Origin: Terfezia claveryi
Taxonomy: Eukaryota > Ascomycota > Pezizomycetes > Pezizales > Pezizaceae
Length of the DNA stretch: 64,000 nt
Reading direction: 5' to 3'
Assembly (NCBI GenBank): GCA_015179025.1
Contig: WHUX01000029.1
Location: forward strand, 186,001 to 250,000
Part shown: piece after piece, positions 12,203-24,443 of the stretch
Layout of the letters: each line of letters begins with the position of its first letter
How positions within the stretch are numbered: the stretch's first letter is position 1
The notes under the pieces: model-generated
What the model was told of the DNA's origin: nothing
The model's input: the letters and a program-made list of their open reading frames with translations, nothing else
Databases searched by the model: none
Translations under genes and position numbers: made by a program

Positions 12203-13957
12203 ATGGCCCGGAAACCCGTACCACAGCCTGTATCACAGCAGGTGGAAGCCGCTCCCTCAGCCCAGGCTATTATGATTGAGGACATAAAGTTCCCCATCAT
12301 TGACTACGAAACCCCCTCTCTTCCCATCACACCGCAATACAGAAGCTTCCCTGGGCCGCTCAACAATAGTTCTTCGGATACGTTCCTCGAAGTACGCAAA
12401 ATGAGCAATGGTCAGATAAAAACCGGGACTTCAGAGTTGGCAGAGTTCCTGAAGTCATCAAAGCCAGGGGATTTTGGGAGTTCCGCAGTTACCGGATCGA
12501 TGGATGACCTCTCTCTTTCTGGCTCGAGCCACCAAAAAAAGCGTCGTTTTCTGAGGTCATTAACGCCTCGCGATGGTGTAGGGAAGAACCGAACACATTC
12601 TCCACTGCCCTTCCGGCCGCCCCATGTCACTCCGAAGCTCACCTCTAAAGGAAGTCATTATCTACAAATACAGGTCGATTATCGGAATATTAGCAATGAG
12701 GCCGAACAACCCTTCAGTGAAATCGTCGCAAGTGCAGTACCTTCTCCAACTTTAGGCAATACTAATATTAATTCTGAGAAAGGGGTAACAGAAGGTGATG
12801 TTGCAGGAACCACCCAGTTGACCCAACCTCACATTAGTATGTTACCCCCTCCCTGGAGTCCACCAGAATCGAAGCCGTCTACAGTAGATGGAGTGAATAC
12901 ATACCATACTTTCTTACGGACCGAGTCTACAAATACAAAACGACGGACACCAGTGCTTCCAGCTCTGAAGACGGACTTCGGTGGGCCGCAAGCCAGGGTA
13001 CCACAGATCCAATACCATATACCTAGAACACTATACACTCCAACTAGAGAGGCTGGGATAGGATCTGTAGACGCAGGCTCCTACAGCTCCTCAGCACTAC
13101 AAGGTTCACCAAAGGGTAGCCATGGGCCAACAACCTCCCAGGGAGTATCTATCCGCCAATCTTCCACAATTGACCGCATGGCTCCCCAATCTGACCACTC
13201 ACAACTCCGAATGCTTTCGAAGCCGGGCCCTCCACCTAGCAGAGCATTACCATCACTTCCAGAGCGCCCGTTTTTCCCACATCAAGTAGCACTCTGCTCT
13301 GTATCACCACTGCCACCCTCCCCTATCGAAAAAGATGAAGCCCATGACAATGTTCGTAAAAGAAGGGAAGACCAGGTAAAGGTACGAAAAGCTAAGGATA
13401 TGAAGTTGTTGCAGCAAAGAAAACTCCAAGAAGCCATCAGATTACTTGATGCCGATGCTGAGTCAAAGGGAAAGGCTTGTCATGGTCTGCCAACAGTGAG
13501 CCCAGTGAGCCCCGTGAGCCCAATTTCTACAACAGGACTGCCAACAAAGAGGCGAAATTCACAAACGCCACGAGTGAACGACACCAATTCCGCAACAGCT
13601 ACGAGCAGCACCCCAGAGCCGCTCAAAAGTAACAATTTACAACTTCTCGCTCACGACAGCCCCACACCACCACGCTCCCCTAGTTCACTCCTCCATCCGA
13701 CGATGAGCGTCCGAAGTGGCGCCAAATCCTCCCAAGCAAGCCCTCAGACAGTTCCAGTAGAAAACCTGCGAGGTCTTCTAGAGGAAGCAATGACGAGGCA
13801 AATGGAGCTGGAGGACAGGATTGAGTCAATGGAACACAAATACATTGTTCTCGAGCAGGCATTGATAACGGTGCTCCAGAGGACCTCTCCACATAGAAGC
13901 GAGAGTAATTCTATTGAAAACTTACTAGCAGGATTCCGCATAACCCGCTCTTGCTAG
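12203..13957 (+). CDS. Disordered protein with C-terminal coiled coil, function unknown
   Basis: Uninterrupted frame of 584 codons from the ATG at 12203; the frame extends slightly upstream but only with a GTG. Most of the protein is low-complexity and Ser/Pro/Thr-rich, with a tandem SPVSPVSPVSP run near residue 433 and many proline-directed sites, so it is probably largely unstructured. Basic segments lie near residues 110-125 and 380-415. The only likely ordered element is a heptad-rich helix at about residues 515-560 (ENLRGLLEEAM through a second MELEDRIESMEHKY-like stretch), near the C-terminus. The layout resembles conserved filamentous-ascomycete proteins of unknown function. I cannot name a role; the coiled coil suggests self-association or a scaffold part. 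Codon pattern and length make it a real gene. Confidence 0.75.
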   Translation: MARKPVPQPVSQQVEAAPSAQAIMIEDIKFPIIDYETPSLPITPQYRSFPGPLNNSSSDTFLEVRKMSNGQIKTGTSELAEFLKSSKPGDFGSSAVTGSMDDLSLSGSSHQKKRRFLRSLTPRDGVGKNRTHSPLPFRPPHVTPKLTSKGSHYLQIQVDYRNISNEAEQPFSEIVASAVPSPTLGNTNINSEKGVTEGDVAGTTQLTQPHISMLPPPWSPPESKPSTVDGVNTYHTFLRTESTNTKRRTPVLPALKTDFGGPQARVPQIQYHIPRTLYTPTREAGIGSVDAGSYSSSALQGSPKGSHGPTTSQGVSIRQSSTIDRMAPQSDHSQLRMLSKPGPPPSRALPSLPERPFFPHQVALCSVSPLPPSPIEKDEAHDNVRKRREDQVKVRKAKDMKLLQQRKLQEAIRLLDADAESKGKACHGLPTVSPVSPVSPISTTGLPTKRRNSQTPRVNDTNSATATSSTPEPLKSNNLQLLAHDSPTPPRSPSSLLHPTMSVRSGAKSSQASPQTVPVENLRGLLEEAMTRQMELEDRIESMEHKYIVLEQALITVLQRTSPHRSESNSIENLLAGFRITRSC

Positions 13958-16118
13958 GTATGGACAAAAGCCTTTCCTTTGGAGCGGGATCTAAGTCACA
14001 TGGGCCATTATTACCGTTCAATTGGGGCGTGGCGGGAAATGAGGCTGTTCACTTGCTTCAATGTGGTTTTTCAAATATATATTTTTCGGTTCATCTTCGG
14101 TTTACATGTTCTTTTTTTTGTATAGCATATCCAGGAGCATTCGTTTATAAGGTCACGAAATGTTATTTGGTTCCAGGTTCTGGGGTTTATATAGGTGGGA
14201 TACTACGAGTTCAACTGCCTTTTCCTTTGACACTGTTTCGGAGGTGCAAAACACTCCGCTGCTTTTTGGGGCCCTCGGATTATGCAATATGACGGGACCG
14301 GAGTGGAGTTATTTTGCTTTGCTTGTTTTGAGGGATAATCATGATGCTATCTTTGTTTCGGGAGGAGGATGTAAAGGGACTTTATTGAAAAATATTGTCT
14401 ATGGCTTTTCTATCCGCACACTGGGCCTCTCTTAACTAATAGTTCGGTCCAACATCCCGGACTGAAACTGTTTTTCTAGATCTCAACTGCAGATGTTGTC
14501 CCACGCAGCAGCCGACCTGGTACCATAACAACCAAATAAGCTCCCGACCGTGCATGCATGTACAGTACAAGGGGGCTTAATAGTTTGCCAAGGCATAATA
14601 GTGGCGATGGTGCCTACGTATAGGTACGTGCATGCAACATGTCGGGAGAAAGCTTGACGAGCTCAAAATATTTCGGTCCTTCCCCTCCCGTAAGGCTTCC
14701 CCACTTAGCTTTATATTACGGAATGTACCTTTGTGAAGGCAACTTTGGATTCCACCTTATGGCTGACCATAGATGCTGGACCAATATCCTGTCCGATAAT
14801 AAAATCGAAATTCATTGTGCATGGGTACAGTTGCCTTGTAAAGTCCACTGAGCTTTCTCTTGAAACTATTTGTTTGAATTTTCTGACTTCCTTTGGTGAA
14901 TTAGGGCCGCCAGAGGACGCCCCCTCATAGTGCGCCGCAGTAAAAGTCAATATACATACACAATAGATTGATATATGTTTAATCTGTGCAGAAAAGATGA
15001 TCCACGGAGTATATATACATCTGTATATAGTAACAAAGGGTGCTCGTGAATAGCTGACATGAAATTAAAGCTATATCAATAGCCAGAGACCAAAACGGGA
15101 ATTACGAGCATTTAATATACGCTACAGCAAGAGGGGTCTAATGCATACGGTTATCAGATACCTCCCCTGGATCTCATGAACCTCGTATCGTGAAGTAGAA
15201 AACTATATACGGAAGCTCTAAGCCCTCTACATGCTGATATTTACGCAAAGATCAAACTGTTACAACAGGTTAGTGTAACATGTATGTGACAAATGGGGCA
15301 AGACCAGTACTGTAGAATCTCCAGTATTCTACATCTAGCATTTACACGTCGTCGGCCCCAGTAAAACATCTAAAAACAATAGTTGAAACCAAGCTGGAGT
15401 GGTACTGGGTACAGCCGGCTGGAATGACTTGATTTGGCATGGGATGCTGGATCGAATCGGAAGGATTGGATAGACTTTATGTATGCACTATACCGTATAT
15501 ATGTATTATAGAAGTCTTAGAAATAAGCTCAATGAAGGCTCATAGCATCACTCAAGTCATATCGGTAAAAACAGTTCAATCTGACAGCTAAGCTTATTCG
15601 GGTTCTTTTATGTGTCGCTACATAGTACATAAGTGGTATGAGTCCGCAGCCGAGACAAGGTAATTTTGGTATGGGGCGATGCATTTAATATATATATGGT
15701 GAAATATCTCGTACGTACTGCTGAAGCGGCAGGTATGGTATTGGCTCACACGGTCGTTACATCTGTACTATAGAAGTGCCTTACAAAAGTAACCTAGAAC
15801 CAAATCTGTTTTTAATTTAGTAAAAAGGGGAGTATACAATCCAATTCATACATACATATGTATGGTAGAGAATTATTTGTACAGTGCATAGTACATGTAC
15901 CGGTACTGTACCTACTCATACATATGCATGTATCAATAACAATCGCAGGCACTAACCAGCAATCACTGTGCATCATACCGCATGCACAGGGCTGAGAGGG
16001 AAATTTAACACAGCTGCAGGGTGTAGAATAGTCTGGAAGCTAGGTGTAGAAGGCCTTTTTCCGTCGTTAGACGTTGCAAGTTCCAGTGGCTGAATTGGAA
16101 ATACAGTATCACTGAATG

Positions 16119-16128
16119 AACCAGACTA
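16119..16128 (+). repeat. Dispersed 10-mer AACCAGACTA, copy 4
   Basis: Exact copy within a longer word GAACCAGACTATAC that recurs at 17009. Confidence 0.6.
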
Positions 16129-17009
16129 TACAGAAAAAAGGGGAGATTGCAAAGAGACGCTGGAATTTTAAAATCCCGATGGAACACCACAATTTTGTTA
16201 TTGATAACTTCTAAGTTACATCATACCTCGAGGACGCATGGGCCATGCAAACAAAAAAGAGTGTGTAGAGAGGACAAATAATCTGATAGAACTGGGCAGC
16301 GAACCATGTATACCTCTAAGGATGTAGTTATGTATATAAGATTGGCCGTAGTCACGGACAAACTTCTATATGGCAAATTCGAAAGGAAGGGGGGGGGTTG
16401 GGTGGAGAGCTTTTACGTATACATTGGTAAGGTATGTAAGTTTTAGGGTCTATGTAGAGCCTATCCTATAGTACAGTCCGTACTAGGCATGACCATCAAT
16501 CTCCAATCGCTCCTGCTCAAAACCAGTAAATCACTGTAGAGTGCTCGAGCACGGGCTTCAACACATGTATGACAGTGCCCGTTGGCGAGACGCAATATTC
16601 CTGCCTAAGGTAACCTCAAGGAGAGTACATACTGAACATAATAATTAGATCAAGTTATATAGGCTGGGAACAGGGCTAGAAGGAAAAGATATATAGGAAA
16701 ATATTTTTTACCCATCATGGTTCCCATCCACAAAAGCAAATAGATTATATATTTAAAAAGTTGGAGTGCAGAATTATTGATCTCTCTACCAGACTGTTCA
16801 CAGTATATTTTGTAACGCTTGTGGTTGTTGAAAAGTAACGGGTAGCGTCAAGAGAGTTGAGGGTAACTAAACTCATTTATATTTTCCTTTGCATGCATAC
16901 TGCACAAGCTATAGTTGAAAATACATATCAAATTTACCCATCTACAACCTAGCAGCATGCATTAAGATAGACGCTAAGGATGCAGAGACACTTTGGAGAG
17001 TGTTGTGCG

Positions 17010-17019
17010 AACCAGACTA
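17010..17019 (+). repeat. Dispersed 10-mer AACCAGACTA, copy 5
   Basis: Exact copy sharing 14 identical bases (GAACCAGACTATAC) with copy 4, about 0.9 kb away. A variant ending in CAAG follows near 17517. Confidence 0.6.
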
Positions 17020-18466
17020 TACGGCAATTGACCGGTCGATGGGACACGCTAAAATTACATACAAACTCACGTATCAGTGCGCGCCTTGACCTCAACTGCA
17101 TTTTGGTTGACTACAACCAGCTTGGGCTAGCTTATAAGATCAGGACGAACGCAAGAAGGAAAAAAATTACCAGAAAGAGCTCATATCGAGCCGTCCGGGC
17201 ATCCTATAACGCATAAAAGTCGTCAGAATGCAGCTTGTTAAGAAGGGCCGAATAGCGGACTTTGGAATAAAACCAGCCTTCAAGGTGATCCCCATCATCA
17301 CGATCATCAAGGGGATCCCGCTTTGAGAAAATGTTTGTATAACGAGGGGACATAGTGAGTGCAGATGTTTTGGTAATGAGGGACGAGTGGTTGAGATCGG
17401 GCAAGGGGTCTTGTTTGTTGATTGGTAAAGACCACGGAAGAGGCCCGGGCCAGTCCATCCCATCGACCTCTCAATTGCCGTATCAGTTGACGTTTGAAGT
17501 ACATCGTTGAAAAGTAAACCAGACAAGCGATATATATAACGAAGGCACGCATGCATGCATGCGATCTCTCCGATATGCAGTTAATAAGGGTAGATAATCA
17601 ATCTTTAGCATACGCCATTAACCGGACGAAAAAAAAAGCCCTTAACTTCCGGGACGGATCTTACCATTACCATGATTAACATCTTAGACCCCCCTAGCCT
17701 TCAATTAGGCTCGTGGCCGGTTAATAACATGTACATAATTACTCTCTACCTAGTCCAGCTGTACTACGGCCCCCGCTTCCATGGTTATGCGGGCACATAC
17801 CCAAGGGAAGTGAATGTAACCATCCGATATCATTGACACATTCCCACCGCATGGCGATTTTCACGGGGACGGACTGGTGCGAACATAGAGGCAACCGCGG
17901 GTGAGATACCATTGAGACAGGGTTTGCTTTAAGCTGGCAGTGAAGCTTTGACCACTCGCTTCACTGTAAATACAGATAAGGATGGTTTGCGGCATGTGAA
18001 CCTACTCTTAGGTGGTTTGGGATATAGGGACCGTTGGATAGGGCAAAGTGAATTGGCGGTGTGCTGGAGATAGAATTATCAAAATGAGGAGCGAAGCGGG
18101 CTCAGGGTTAATACCGCAAATGCAGCTTGCCAGACATCGCCCCTTAACACTCTTTCAGAATTCCCACAGGTATATGCCTGAGATGTACAGCAAGCTCTAA
18201 TTTCCTGTCTAATCCAATCCCTTAGTATTAGATGAACATAAAACAACTCACTGCGTCGCCTTGTATACGTTGCCCCCCACAGGTACCCTTATATTTCTTA
18301 AATATTTTCAGGGACACAGTAGAATGAAGGCTATTGTACGCTGTATTCACGGAAGGAGCCTTAAGATTTTAGACAAAAGGCAACTTCCGTTTATGTTGAT
18401 GCCCGCCTAAATTTGCTCTGTACTAAGGTATATAACAAAATCATAATGTAACAGAGTGGTAACTTC

Positions 18467-20780
18467 TTAGGCATCCAATTTTAATTTCTCTGTAGTCCCG
18501 TGACGTTAGCTAGCACTTTACTAAATTATTTCAAAATAACCAAGAAACCACTCACCTAGTAGTAAGTTGATTCTCCCCAGCAGTTCATTAAACTTTAATG
18601 CTTCTGCTCTCATGAAATCGGCTTGAATCTCCTCTTCAGTCCACACTTGAGTGGGATACTTGGGCTCCTCTTCAGGCGTTTTTGCTTCTCCAGTAGTGCC
18701 ATTCACATCTTTCGCATCTTCTCCTTTGTCTTCTTCCTTCTTTGGTGGAGAAGTGAGTGTTGCCTCTTCATCGTACATTTGCTCAGCAGCAAGGTCATCC
18801 ATACGCATACGGAAGCGCTGGTCGAGATAATAACGGATGTCATCAATAAGTTCGATAGTATCAGTTTCTTGTCGAGATTTGATTCTCTCGGCACTCTGTT
18901 TTTACCTGTCAGCTTGAATCATAATGTCACAAGCGGATGAGTGGGTACACACCTCCTGTACTATGTCTGAAAAGTCTGGATCATCAATGTAGTCCTCTAG
19001 CCTCTCGGCGATGTATCTTCACAATGTCAACTCTACTCATGAGGCCAATCGAATTCGACTTACTTGGCACCAAATTCCTCTAGCTTGGGTTGCCGGGTTG
19101 CCCACCCTGCCCTGATAACATCATAAATATCATAAGATCCCGTAAAATCATCACTCTCGACATTGTACGTGTCGCTTTTTGCATTATCCCCTGGTAGGCC
19201 CCCATTCCCTTGCGTACTGATGATCATTGTAACCTTGTTTTTCAACCTCTCTATAAACAGCTGGTCTGCAGTATATAGAGTGTCTAAAGCATACTCTAGT
19301 GGTACTACCACCTTGTCGGAGTAGAAGAATCGCAAGACCAACTCTAACACGCGAGGGGAAATCTCCAAGCGTATGATTTGCAGAGGATCGTCAAGGGACC
19401 GTTTCTGACCTTCCCTAAAGGATGACGTAAACATTATGGTAAAGAATTCTGACCTGAGCATAGCTCTGTGAACTGGATAGAAGACAGCCTGGGGTTTCCA
19501 GTGCTTCCCAGTCCCAAATGGTTGATCCTCTGGATCTTCATCGGCTCGGAGGATAACGTCTGCAAAGGTGTCTTTTGCAAACCCCGTAGATACCTCAGCC
19601 GCCTCCTCAAGAGGCACCCGAATTGCTTTCTCGAGGACATATTCTGTGAACCAGGTGTCTAAATCTTCTTGAGCTTTATCCACCTCATCCATGCGCTTCA
19701 AGCGACGCTGTTTTGGATCATGGGAGGCGAGTGCAAATTCCCATAGTGAGGGCAATCCTAGATGGGTTGAAATCTTCTCTATGTTGATTAGGACTTCGGG
19801 GGAGAACTGTTCCGTAATTTCTCCTAGATAGAGAAATCTAGCGGTACTCTCAAACGCCCGGGAATCTATGGAGTTAGGAAGTCGCAGACTGCGAGGGCTC
19901 TTCTTTCCTTCCATTGGAAATAGCTTCCGACTGAAGTATTGCGATCTTGCACAGAGGAGGAACCTGTGAAGGTGAAACTCCTTCGTATATGTGGGGGTCT
20001 CGGAACTGTTCGGTAGTGCGTCCGAGTGGTATGTGGTCGTTATAGTAATATCTGAGGTATCAAGGGGTGCTAATATCAATAGGGAGGAGAGGTGCGATGC
20101 GAATGGCTGCTTTTCGTCGATTGATTTCGAAAACTACAGGATATCAGCAGCGAAGGAATGTCTCCCAAGGAGCAAACGTACATTATACTGAAGCAGTAGA
20201 TTCCTTATGCTGTCGGTGAGGGCAGAGTATAGGCATCTATCATATTCCATGAGCTCTTACACCCAATACCATGCTCAAAGATTATGACTCATTTTCCGGC
20301 TCGCACCTTTCCCCTTGGAACGTGTCCCGTTCACACAATGCACCGGACTCAAGCAACAATTGAACGACATCGTAATGCCCACATAAACTTGCCTCAATTC
20401 CTAGCCTTGAGCTATTGAATCGAACAGGGAGGGGGTGAGATGACAGGGCTTGACTATGGCAGTGTTGGGACTCACCAGTGTCAAGGGTGGATAATCGAAT
20501 TTGTCCACGGCATTCAAATTGACACCGCCGAACTGTATCAATTGCCGGACCGTCTTCACATCTCCTCTTCAAAGCAATGCACAATTAGCTGAGCTCTCTG
20601 ACAGCCCTAAATCACCGAGAGCCCAAACCTTCGGCAAGCTTCACATAGTTCATTGAAGGCATCACTCTCATCAACAGGATTTATCGCATGGGTCTTTGGT
20701 TTTTCGTCGTGCTCGCGCTCTGCAAACAAGTGGGTAATAATCTGTGCTTTGAAAGGCACGGCCGGCGAGGGAGCCTCCAT
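18467..20780 (-). CDS. Ankyrin repeat and double BTB/POZ domain protein
   Basis: Gene of about 626 residues in eight exons (20780-20629, 20566-20476, 20392-20307, 20236-20182, 20133-19064, 19016-18953, 18895-18556, 18489-18467). All junctions keep one frame. Residues about 30-110 form ankyrin repeats, with PLTL joined to ASLCGHYDVVQLLLESGA after splicing. A first BTB domain spans about 150-250 (HRFLLCARSQYFS), and a second about 315-420 (HRAMLRSEFFTIMF). The C-terminal part is acidic and ends in a 23-nt exon encoding KLKLDA. The architecture matches the ABTB1-like/S. pombe Btb3-type family, which are usually adaptors for Cullin-3 ubiquitin ligases. A role in substrate recognition is therefore inferred. 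It is transcribed head-to-head with the NIMA kinase from a shared 581-bp promoter. The exact first exon is the least certain part. Confidence 0.88.
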
Positions 20781-21361
20781 TTTGCCCCAGACAAGCAAGT
20801 TCTTGAGTCTGGTGGGGTGGTTTGATAGCTGCGGCGAGGTGGCCCGATAAGTAGGGAGCTTGGCACCTTTTTCACTTGTGCCTTGGCGGAGAGACTGTTT
20901 TGGCTACGTTGCCATACGGCAACGAGTTTAGGCTCCTTCGGGCTAAGCTAGTTCCCCTACAGTTTAATGTTTTGGAGACACCAAAACAATCCCGTTGGCA
21001 CCTCGCACATAAAAAGTTACCGGCCACTTCCACCAGAAATCGGTACCAGCCTTGATACAACACAGCCCGGGAAAGCAATAAGAGCTGTCCCCTCGAGCTC
21101 CGTCAACTCTGGCCCCGATAGCGCTCCTTATACCCATAGCACCTCTATATCACGATATTCCACTGCAGCCGGCCTTCTTGTCCCGTTTCTTAAACGGTAC
21201 TAGCGACGCATTCTTCACCTGCTGAAGCAACATTCATTTTTAATCGACTTGATCGAAGCATTCGCATCCGGATTTCTGAGCTGCTCTTATACGCATACCT
21301 TCAGCAGCTAGTATTAGATTTTAATTACTGCAAACTAGAGTTCAACCCCCGATTTATAACA
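20781..21361. other. Bidirectional promoter between ankyrin-BTB and NIMA genes
   Basis: 581-bp gap separating two divergent start codons. It contains a perfect 7+7 inverted repeat at 20907-20924. No independent gene is supported. Confidence 0.6.
20907..20924. promoter_or_regulatory. RFX-type X-box palindrome
   Basis: CGTTGCC, a 4-nt spacer ATAC, then GGCAACG. The half-sites fit the RFX winged-helix consensus GTNRCC...RGYAAC, although published X-boxes usually have spacers of 0-3 nt. It lies 127 nt before the ankyrin-BTB start and 438 nt before the NIMA start. Function is inferred from sequence. Confidence 0.45.
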
Positions 21362-23884
21362 ATGCCGACCGCAGTGGATTATGATGCACTGGAGGTCATC
21401 GGTATGTAGCTCCAAATCCAAGATGAAGGATGCTCTGTAACTGACAGGTAATTAAGGCCAGGGTTCTTTTGGGAGCATCCGCAAGGTGCGGCGGAAACAT
21501 GATGGAGTCGTAAGTGACACCCACTCACATGAGGGAGGCCTCTCGACGGGCTAATGCGACATTATACAGATTATGGCTCGGAAGGAGATTAAATATGAGA
21601 AAATGGAACAGAAAGAGAGGGATCAGTTAACCTGTACGTTCCCGGTAACTCAAACAAGATGGGCTTTCAATCTGCGCAAACTCCAACTAATGACGGGGAT
21701 TAGCTGAATTTTCTATCCTTTCGGCTCTCCGACATCCTAATATTGTTGAATATCACCACCGAGAGCATGTCAAGGAGCATCAAATGGTCTACATGTGGGC
21801 CCTCCAATTCAAGAGCGCAAAGTATCTGAATACTAATTGTCTATGCTACAGTTACATGGAATATTGCGGTGGTGGGGACCTGTCAAAACTACTTAAGGAT
21901 TTACGGAGAAAGAGTATCACACTCCGGGAGGACGACATCTGGGTGATATTTGTTCAATTGGTATGCGCGCTCTATCAATGTCACTATGGAGTCGACCCTC
22001 CAGAAAGCCCGCCAAACACACGAAATCAAGCACCTCCGCTACACGCCAGAGGCAATACGGTCATCCATCGAGACCTAAAGCCCGAAAATGGTAAGGGCCC
22101 ACCCCCGTATGATTAGAGGAGGATCCAGTGGAAGTGGCCAATATAAGGTGGTGTTCCGACTAACTCGTATAATATCCCACTGAGTACAGTTTTTTTAGAT
22201 GAGAATAATTTTGTAAAGCTAGGGGATTTTGGGCTGTCAAAGATGTTAGGGTCTGAGCATCAAATGGCAATGACTTATGTCGGAACACCGTTGTACATGT
22301 CGCCTGTCAGTTAATCTCCGTAACTTGATCGTTGTGCACTTTCCACTCTCAATCCTTGCTTGATCCTGACAACAGCATTGCTATGATGCTGTTTCGCAAT
22401 TCAAGAGGATAACGCAGAGCCCTGCCTCACAGTGATGACTGAATGATGCTAACTGGTGTGTCTTCCGTGTATAGGAGCTTGTCTCAGATACCCCATACAC
22501 CATCAAGACGGACATCTGGTCCTTAGGATGTATAATGTACGAACTATGTACCCTTAAACCACCATTTACTGCCAAAACTCCCCATCAACTCTTCAACACA
22601 ATCAAGCAGGGCAAATTCAATCCAATCCCGAGCTGCTATTCAGCCGAGCTCCGAGCCGTCATAGAACAGTGTTTACGGTGCGATCCGAAAGAGCGGCCAG
22701 AAACTGCCCAGCTTCTTTTTATGCCAGCAATGCAAAACCCCCGGAAACAGAGAGAAATTGCACTACATAGAAAGCACCTTCAGGCCAAAGATTCGATGTT
22801 GAACGCACGAGAAGCACAGGTTGCGGCCAAAGAGAGGGGCCTTGGGAGTGTAGAGGCTAAGTTGAGAGCAAAGAATAATAGCCTGGTAGTAAAGGAGCAA
22901 GAGTTAATAGCAAAGGAGCAAGAGTTAATGGCAAAGGAGCAAGAATTAAGGAATAAGGAGCAAGAGATGAAGCATTACTTGGAAGAGAGAACCCACAGAA
23001 TACGGCAGCAACTCGATATAGAAATCAGGGATGAGTGGAGAATGAAGGCTGAAATCGAGGTTAGACAACAAATGGATCGACTGAAAATAGACTTAGAGTC
23101 CCGATTTGACTTTGAGGTCAACCAAAGGGTGGAAGCACAGGTTCCCCAGAGAGTCGAGGCGCAGTTATTTTCTCGAGTAGAGATGGAGCTTAAGCGGAAG
23201 ATAATGGAGTTGAAACTTGCCTCTGCGCACTCATTGTCATTACACTCGGCACATTCATCTTCAACATCTTCCCAACTATCGGCTGAAACTGGCATAACCT
23301 CTGTGACTTCATCATTCCATTCCCCGGCAAGACCCTGCTTCTCGCAACTATCAGCTCCAGACTCCCCAGTTGATATTGACATGTATTCACCATCTCGTGA
23401 TCAAAGCCCACTCAAGCGAGATGATATTTTCGACAAATCAGCTGCGATGAACTTCCACCAGAGCTTACATCAGAAGTCCCCTTTTGAGCACCGATTATCC
23501 GATCCCAACCCATTTGGTAATACCAACATGCAAGATTCTGCAGATGAGCTCGAAGACGATGATGAAGGCGACTCGAAGCCACGGAATACTACGCCACAGA
23601 AACTCGGCAGAGTTGCGCCAACAGGGTCTCCACTCAAGCGGGCTGATAATGGTCAGATCAGGCGCACACAAACTACAACTGCCGTGAATCTTTTCCACAC
23701 TGCTCCCGCCCCAGATGAATTGAGCATGGCTAATACTGCCACGGCGAAGGGCTTGAATCAAAAGGAGAATCAGTCACAGCTGAGTAAAGGGGCACAATTA
23801 AGGGGAAAGCAGAAGGATATTGAGAATGTGGCCACTTGGGATGAGAGCACGGAAGAAATGCCAAGCCCGTTTAAGTTAAAGTGA
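21362..23884 (+). CDS. nimA: NIMA-family mitotic Ser/Thr protein kinase
   Basis: Kinase of about 670 residues in seven exons (21362-21401, 21457-21509, 21570-21633, 21704-21794, 21852-22090, 22190-22305, 22475-23884). Family members drive mitotic entry and act at the spindle pole body and nuclear pore. Visible motifs are the glycine loop GQGSFG, Lys36 in ARKEI, the HRDLKPEN loop with Asp157, DFG at 175-177, and SPE in place of [12 protein letters not shown] and [11 protein letters not shown], with an insert before HRD, are typical of fungal NIMA. After the kinase domain comes a long coiled coil (about residues 300-440) containing four tandem KEQEL-type heptad units. A Ser/Pro-rich, acidic tail follows, consistent with a degradation-prone regulatory region. 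The intron at 21795-21851 has a GTGGGC donor and could be misread as coding. This is very probably the nimA/nim-1 orthologue. Confidence 0.92.
22889..22972 (+). repeat. Tandem 21-nt coding repeat in the NIMA gene
   Basis: Four near-identical 21-nt units encode successive KEQEL-containing heptads of the coiled coil. The phase is kept, so copy-number change would lengthen the coil without a frameshift. Confidence 0.65.
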
Positions 23885-24443
23885 CAATGAAAATTGGGAC
23901 AGGATGAATTTGGATTGTGTAATATGGCTCTGATATGATGCCAGGGCTAGAATATGGTTTGTTGTTGTTGAAGGTTCTAGCGTCCTTTATGTCCACGCTT
24001 TGCTCTTTTTTTGTTCATTTTTGTTTGCCATTCCTTACCATTTATGTACCGCTGCGCATGCCTCTTTAAGCAAATCTTGCAAAGAGGGTTTCTTCTTCTG
24101 CTCAGTGTCAGACGTCACAATTGCGTCTAAGCCTGTCTGAGCTTTTCCTTTTTTTTTTCATTATACCTGAGCTCTGGGCTTCCGTAATCTCCTAGGAAAG
24201 AGCCATGTTACAATAAAAACGAAGCGACGAATTTGCTACTTTTATATTGTTTTATTTTTCAATGCATTCTTGTATTCAACGTTTTTCCTTTAGCAACTAA
24301 AGTTACCCTCAACGCGTGATTAGGTGGGAGGCTCTTGGCCCTGAGTTCAGACGTCATGTTCTCAAGTCCATTATTATTACATGGTCCCTCCAGTTCCATT
24401 TTGATAAATCTCCACCACCAAGTATAATTAGCACCTCGCAGCC
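23885..24443. other. Spacer between NIMA and Fmp46-like genes
   Basis: 559 bp with T-rich stretches typical of a 3' UTR on the left and a short promoter on the right. No gene seen. Confidence 0.5.

Larger units (their letters stand above)
13958..18466. other. AT/TA-rich spacer, no gene seen
   Basis: 4.5 kb with only short random ORFs. The stretch 14940-16900 is dense in TATATA, TACATA and GTAC words, including small palindromes such as GTACAGT/ACTGTAC at 15879-15911. The look is of old repeat-derived or RIP-affected DNA, though no recognisable transposon protein remains. Copies of AACCAGACTA occur at 16119 and 17010. Confidence 0.45.

Noticed and set aside
21784..22116. Continuous reading across 21795-21851 as NIMA coding sequence
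   Set aside because: Removing this stretch restores [13 protein letters not shown], the conserved kinase hinge, so it is an intron despite being open.
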